Positions 37,957-41,711 of a DNA stretch of 41,711 bases are shown here, piece by piece. The position numbers and the translations under genes are program-made. The stretch is from a virus. How positions within the stretch are numbered: the stretch's first letter is position 1; each line of letters opens with the position of its first letter. The notes beneath the pieces were generated by a model that had not been told where the DNA came from, did no database searches, and worked only from the letters and a program-made list of their open reading frames with translations. The DNA is taken from positions 1 through 41,711 of the IMG/VR virus record IMGVR_UViG_3300037234_000192; one strand, given 5' to 3'.

Positions 37957-37985
37957 TTTATATACCCTTATTAACTTAATGTCAA
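37957..37985 (-). promoter_or_regulatory. Strong promoter after the lipoprotein gene
   Basis: A perfect -35 TTGACA (37985-37980) and -10 TATAAA (37962-37957), spacer 17. The -35 overlaps the lipoprotein stop codon. The RNA reaches the terminator at 37884-37917 after about 65 nt, so it is either a short RNA or an attenuated leader. Confidence 0.65.
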
Positions 37986-38473
37986 GCACCATTTTCTTTT
38001 ATACTTTCAATGACGCCATCTTTACGCTTACTGTCTCTATGACGTCCAAATGCTAAAGCCAACGCACCAAGCGTTAAAGCAGAGTTAGCCGCCGCAGGGC
38101 CTGTTACACCGCCTGACATGACCGCTGAGACTGTAGCTCCTGTGAATTCAAGTATCTGTGCCTTAAACTCATCCTGTTTAGCTAAATCTGCATCTGCTAG
38201 AACAATCTTCTCGTTAGTGCATTTAATATCAGCGTTTAACTTAACTGTGTCAGCCTCTATCTGTGCCTTACGATCAGAGAAAGTACCCTTAAGAACTACA
38301 ATCTCACGCTCAAGTTGGGCGCCTGTAATGTCTTTGTTAGGGTCTACAATGCTCTGTGTTGTGCTACAGCCTGTGAATAACCATGTACATAGAACAGCCA
38401 CTATAACAAGTGAAATCGCTGTATTACGGTTATGGTCAATCCAATTAGTAAAACTGTGCCATAAATCTTTCAT
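37982..38473 (-). CDS. Lipoprotein-like protein (outer-spanin candidate)
   Basis: A 163-residue protein. A hydrophobic helix (residues 19-35) ends in LFTGC, a lipobox with Cys36, so it may be lipidated. A helical region (residues 45-110, coiled-coil-like, with KAQIEADTVKL) follows. A Gly/Ala-rich stretch (110-140, MSGGVTGPAAANSALTLGALALAFG) comes next, then a basic end. A lipoprotein with a coiled coil fits a spanin-type lysis role, but the Gly/Ala part is unusual. It lies downstream of two other small membrane proteins. Confidence 0.5.
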   Translation of the reverse strand: MKDLWHSFTNWIDHNRNTAISLVIVAVLCTWLFTGCSTTQSIVDPNKDITGAQLEREIVVLKGTFSDRKAQIEADTVKLNADIKCTNEKIVLADADLAKQDEFKAQILEFTGATVSAVMSGGVTGPAAANSALTLGALALAFGRHRDSKRKDGVIESIKENGA

Positions 38474-38529
38474 TTCTTTTTTCCTTTCGGTTTTCTTGGT
38501 TTCGGATGTTTCTTTCCTTTACACGGCAT
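38470..38529 (-). CDS. Tiny very basic peptide
   Basis: A 19-residue frame (MPCKGKKHPKPRKPKGKKK), more than half Lys/Arg. AAGGTGAGTAAC precedes its ATG and its stop overlaps the next start (ATGA). It could be a nucleic-acid or membrane-active peptide. Its length makes the call uncertain, but the ribosome site and the coupling are good. Confidence 0.45.
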   Translation of the reverse strand: MPCKGKKHPKPRKPKGKKK

Positions 38530-38531
38530 TG

Positions 38532-38717
38532 TTACTCACCTTTCTGACAAATCTTTATGCATTTATCTTTTTCTTGTTCAAGTCTTTCGTAGAACTCTTT
38601 CTTTCTAGCTTCTTCATCCTCGTCTATATTCCTATTACTGCTTACCATATTATAGATTATACCAAAGGCTATGAGAAAAGTTACAACTGAAATACACATG
38701 TTAGCCCAAAAATACAT
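38532..38717 (-). CDS. Small membrane protein with charged helix (inner-spanin candidate)
   Basis: A 61-residue protein. Residues 5-25 are a transmembrane helix (ANMCISVVTFLIAFGIIYNMV). The charged helix DEDEEARKKEFYERLEQEKDK follows. This N-in, charged-C-out layout resembles a short i-spanin (Rz-like). It shares one base with the upstream gene and may pair with the lipoprotein. Confidence 0.45.
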   Translation of the reverse strand: MYFWANMCISVVTFLIAFGIIYNMVSSNRNIDEDEEARKKEFYERLEQEKDKCIKICQKGE

Positions 38718-38944
38718 TACATCATTTCCAAAAGAGCTTTAAGAGCATGGCTACCTGAAGCACCTGAAATTATCAACAATACGCTAATAGCCGCAACGCC
38801 AGCCTTTAAGTTCCTGTAGCACTTAACAGCAGGACAGTTATATTGATGATGCTCTAATATCATAGGGCCGTAATGCTCCATAACCTCAAGCATCGTTAAT
38901 TTCATTTCCGCTATCTGTTGCTTACTAAATCCATCATTATTCAT
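38717..38944 (-). CDS. Small membrane protein (holin-like candidate)
   Basis: A 75-residue protein with a hydrophilic N-terminal half containing CPAVKC. A hydrophobic helix (residues about 48-68, AGVAAISVLLIISGASG) is followed by a short end. Its start overlaps the stop of the giant ejection gene (TAATG), and two more small membrane proteins follow. The place after the structural genes fits a holin, but no homology is evident. Confidence 0.4.
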   Translation of the reverse strand: MNNDGFSKQQIAEMKLTMLEVMEHYGPMILEHHQYNCPAVKCYRNLKAGVAAISVLLIISGASGSHALKALLEMM

Positions 38945-41711
38945 TATTCTATCCTATTCCAATCAGTAAATAATTTATCTGACCGCCTAGATAACGCCCT
39001 GTCTCTAGCTACCTCTTTCCTCAAAGTATCAGGTTCTCCGTCTGTACGGTTCATATTTTCTTCTAAGTATTTATTCATATCTTTAAGTGATGCGCCCATA
39101 GCCTTAGAGAAATCAACAATAAACTTTCTCTCTAATGGGTTCTTATCTATAGACTTACTAGATAACTTCTTAGCTAAATTACCAAGGTAGTCAGTCATGC
39201 CTGGTGTCTTCTTGCTCCATTTATCACTTGCAGCGGTAATAATTGCTTCGTTATACGTTCTAGTCCAGTCTTTCTGTGCTTGGGTAATCTCACCAACGTC
39301 AGGGACAGTCTTAAGGAACTCTTCCATGTCAGCATCTTTTACTGGGCCTAATGGAGACTTTCTATCACCGGAGCCTTTAATGCCTTTAATAGCTTTGGTT
39401 ATATCGTCAACTGAATTTATTTCTATATCTTCTAATATTCTACCTAAATGTTTAGCAGCATCGTCTATATCGCCTACAATTATCTGTCTAGCGGCTAATT
39501 CATAAGATAAAGTCTTTGCATTACGTTCAAACTCTGGTCTACCCATGAGGAACTCTTTAAGAGCCTTACCAACCTTTTTACCAGTTGTGGGTAATCTCTT
39601 ATCATCTTGCCAATCAAAAGCCTTCGATCTTGCCGGCCAATATTCAGCAGATAAGCTTCCTTCGTTATCTATTTGATCTATCTTAGTTAGAATTGACCTT
39701 ACCTGACGTATAGCAGAAGCTTCTCTTTCAGCTAGCTGTCCAAAGGCATCAGCGGCGTTAGATGGATTATCATAAACATCTGTAGTAAACCTACTAAAGT
39801 TCTTTAAGCTGTTTCCTGATACGCCTACAGCCCAATTAGTAAGCCCATAAGAGAAATCAGCAAACATACCTACTCCACCACCGTCAAAGAAGTCATTACC
39901 AAGTGCAAGAGCCAATTCTGATGGACTTTCACCTTCTACAGCCTTTTTAGTTATGGATTCGTCTCTATCGAACAGTAAGTCTCGTATCAGATTATAAAGC
40001 TCACCAGCTATAGCAGTTCCAGCCATCCATCTAACTAGCCTTGTAGGGTCACCTGTCTTTAGGGTATATTTCATTACGTCATTGTAAATATGTGCAGTCT
40101 GCTCTACAGGCCATGTTTTAAACTGTGCGAACACTCTCATTAATGGGGATTTATCCCACCATGAACGTTTAGTTGAAAGTATTACAGGGAATGTCTTATC
40201 TCTTACTGCTCTGTGAAGTATTCTTTCAAGCTGGTCTCCGGATACCTGACCACCATTATTAACCCATTCGTCAACTAATGACTCAGTACTTATTGTGTCA
40301 AAGTCTAAAGTTTCCTTTTCAAGTCTATATCTTAACTGCTTTTCAGAGTTACCCATAATAGCGTCTACTCTATCAAGGAACTTCTTAACTCTTGGATTCT
40401 GGTTATGTTTAGCAACTAATTTAGCTAAGTCTTTCTCCAATTGAAGTTTACGGACTAAAGCTATAAAGACCTGATTACCACGTTCTGATGATGAGAAAGG
40501 TTTACCAATAGCTACAGCAGTTCTTTGTCCTGCCTCTACGTCTGCACTAATAGCACCATGGCCGGAAATAGCACCGGCACGAATCATTTCATTTTCTATA
40601 CGTTGAGATTCTTTAATCCACTTATTAAGGAATGGAGGATACAAGGCAGTAGCTTTAACATTAGTTGATATATCACCAATAGTTAAGCCTTTAACACCTC
40701 TATCAAGCATATTCCTTACGATAGTCAATGGACTTAAAGCGACTTTAGAAACAAACTGTGCGCCTCTTATTGTCTTACTTAACTTAGATATATCAGCAGG
40801 GGCGCGTTCAGCACCAAAGCTAAACTTTATAAAGTCCTCTACTTCTTTACCTGAATCGCTACCTTGTTCTGCGTTTATATTTTCGATCAACTCGTTGGCT
40901 TTCGGGAAGGATTTGCCTTTCTGGTCATAACCCCATTGTCTTATAGCCTCAAGAGTTAGCCAGTTACCTTCAACTAAGTTAGGAAGTACTTTTTGAATAT
41001 CCCATTCAATGTATTCAGGTTTTAGTTCTACCCTTTCAGATTCTAAATATCTATTAATCCCTCTTAATTGAGTATCGCTGAATTGGCTCATCTTAGTAAT
41101 AGCTTCTTCAATGGTCTCTGCTTGGCCTGAATCAACTATATCTTTAGCCGCTTCAAAAACTCTCTTAGAATTAGCACCTTCTGCTCTAACTTCGGCAATA
41201 AATCTCTGTCCTTTTGTATTAAGAACCTGTGGATAAGCCTTACCACTTCCTGCAATACCAATCTTTTGGCCTTTAACAGTTCTCTGGACACCTAATTCTT
41301 GTGCTGAAGTCAATGACCTATCTAAAATAGATCGTATCTGCTTAACTTTAGGCCGTAACCAACCTGGTAAAGTATCTAAACTAACCCTCTTATTAATAGC
41401 TTGTGCTATAAGAACTCTATTTTTATGATTAACGCCATGCAAAACTACATTAGTATCGGCAATGTCAACGTTAGCGTTCTTTTGTGATCTGAATGCAATC
41501 TCTTTTAAATCACCTGAAACCTTTTTACCTGACTCTCCCATATTAGAGAATCGTGTAGTAGCTCTCTGGACTAACTTACCACTTAAAGATTTAACAGACT
41601 TAGCTACGTCTTTTACAGTTTTAACAGTTACTTCAGCAAACGTTCCGATTTCAGCAGCAGCGTCAGCTATAACAGCAGCCTGTCCAGCAGTCTTTGGTAA
41701 TGGTCTTTCTT
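38944..41711 (-). CDS. Giant polyvalent/internal virion (ejection) protein, C-terminal part
   Basis: This is the continuation of the gene at 1-2665 across the assembly junction; the frame is open to the right edge. It gives at least 922 residues here. A region around AQFVSKVALSPLTIVRNMLDR and a later W-W-D-K-S-P-L-M-R-V-F-A-Q-F-K-T-W-P-V-E-Q-T resembles the large polyvalent-protein-associated domains (LPD38-like) of phage ejection proteins. The C-terminal 150 residues are helical and basic. Translation of the joined gene would yield about 1,671 residues, the largest protein of the phage. Roughly 120 kDa or more of this probably rides inside the head. Confidence 0.75.
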   Translation of the reverse strand, partial: ERPLPKTAGQAAVIADAAAEIGTFAEVTVKTVKDVAKSVKSLSGKLVQRATTRFSNMGESGKKVSGDLKEIAFRSQKNANVDIADTNVVLHGVNHKNRVLIAQAINKRVSLDTLPGWLRPKVKQIRSILDRSLTSAQELGVQRTVKGQKIGIAGSGKAYPQVLNTKGQRFIAEVRAEGANSKRVFEAAKDIVDSGQAETIEEAITKMSQFSDTQLRGINRYLESERVELKPEYIEWDIQKVLPNLVEGNWLTLEAIRQWGYDQKGKSFPKANELIENINAEQGSDSGKEVEDFIKFSFGAERAPADISKLSKTIRGAQFVSKVALSPLTIVRNMLDRGVKGLTIGDISTNVKATALYPPFLNKWIKESQRIENEMIRAGAISGHGAISADVEAGQRTAVAIGKPFSSSERGNQVFIALVRKLQLEKDLAKLVAKHNQNPRVKKFLDRVDAIMGNSEKQLRYRLEKETLDFDTISTESLVDEWVNNGGQVSGDQLERILHRAVRDKTFPVILSTKRSWWDKSPLMRVFAQFKTWPVEQTAHIYNDVMKYTLKTGDPTRLVRWMAGTAIAGELYNLIRDLLFDRDESITKKAVEGESPSELALALGNDFFDGGGVGMFADFSYGLTNWAVGVSGNSLKNFSRFTTDVYDNPSNAADAFGQLAEREASAIRQVRSILTKIDQIDNEGSLSAEYWPARSKAFDWQDDKRLPTTGKKVGKALKEFLMGRPEFERNAKTLSYELAARQIIVGDIDDAAKHLGRILEDIEINSVDDITKAIKGIKGSGDRKSPLGPVKDADMEEFLKTVPDVGEITQAQKDWTRTYNEAIITAASDKWSKKTPGMTDYLGNLAKKLSSKSIDKNPLERKFIVDFSKAMGASLKDMNKYLEENMNRTDGEPDTLRKEVARDRALSRRSDKLFTDWNRIE
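41295..41711. repeat. Right copy of imperfect terminal overlap
   Basis: This is the counterpart of 1-417. Of the 11 differences, nine fall at third codon positions and are silent. Two fall at first positions and give Ala/Ser (position 37) and Ile/Val (position 175). That pattern is expected of two natural variants under purifying selection rather than of sequencing error. The last 127 bases (41585-41711) are identical to 291-417. Confidence 0.95.

Noticed and set aside
1-41711. CRISPR array, rRNA or insertion sequence
   Set aside because: No regularly spaced repeats, no rRNA-like stretches and no transposase or terminal inverted repeats were seen.

Overview
This window is almost the complete genome of a tailed, podovirus-like bacteriophage, probably assembled from a metagenome. 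The first 417 bases recur at the right edge (1-417 and 41295-41711), and one large virion gene runs off both edges and joins across them. The molecule is therefore circular or circularly permuted, about 41.29 kb. The two copies differ at 11 sites, 9 of them at third codon positions. The final 127 bases are identical. This fits a circular assembly that closed through two strain variants better than a physical terminal repeat. Base composition is AT-rich, all three stop codons are used, Shine-Dalgarno sites are strong (GGAG, GAAAGG), and several promoters look like bacterial sigma-70 promoters. A possible lipoprotein/spanin set hints at a Gram-negative host. The host cannot be named from the sequence.

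Layout. Positions 1-21234 form a leftward (minus strand) late block. Read in the direction of transcription it carries a virion protein, the terminase small subunit, two adhesin-like or structural proteins, the terminase large subunit, portal, scaffold, major capsid, a decoration-like protein, T7 gp11-like and gp12-like tail tube proteins, a tailspike, a GNAT-like protein, two internal virion proteins and a giant ejection/polyvalent protein. The giant protein contains an ADP-ribosyltransferase-like domain and continues across the edge to 38944. Positions 37982-38944 hold small membrane proteins, a lipoprotein and a tiny basic peptide, which may be lysis functions. Positions 36310-37985 hold an accessory cassette (two YopX-like proteins and a DUF2829/Tad2-like anti-Thoeris candidate) bounded by promoters, terminators and structured non-coding RNA. 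Positions 24577-36309 form the leftward early block: many small proteins plus ERF annealase, SSB, NinB-like and NinG recombination proteins, two HNH proteins, zinc ribbons, a ribbon-helix-helix regulator and an acyl-carrier-like protein. Positions 21408-24546 form a short rightward operon of small proteins ending in a Cro/CI-type HTH regulator.

How it fits together. A divergent control region at 21234-21407 has one rightward and two leftward promoters. Two copies of an 18-bp near-palindrome overlie the leftward -10 boxes. With the HTH regulator at the end of the rightward operon, this looks like a genetic switch. No integrase, DNA polymerase, helicase, RNA polymerase or endolysin was recognised. 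Replication probably depends on the host, with lambda-like recombination functions and a possible helicase-loader-type protein. Morphogenesis is of the T7/podovirus style.

The most unusual items are the Tad2-like anti-defence gene, an RNA leader in front of the capsid gene that can hide its ribosome binding site, a 120-nt pseudoknot-forming RNA with its own promoter and terminator, a tight three-way-junction RNA, and a membrane-protein frame nested inside the terminase small subunit gene.
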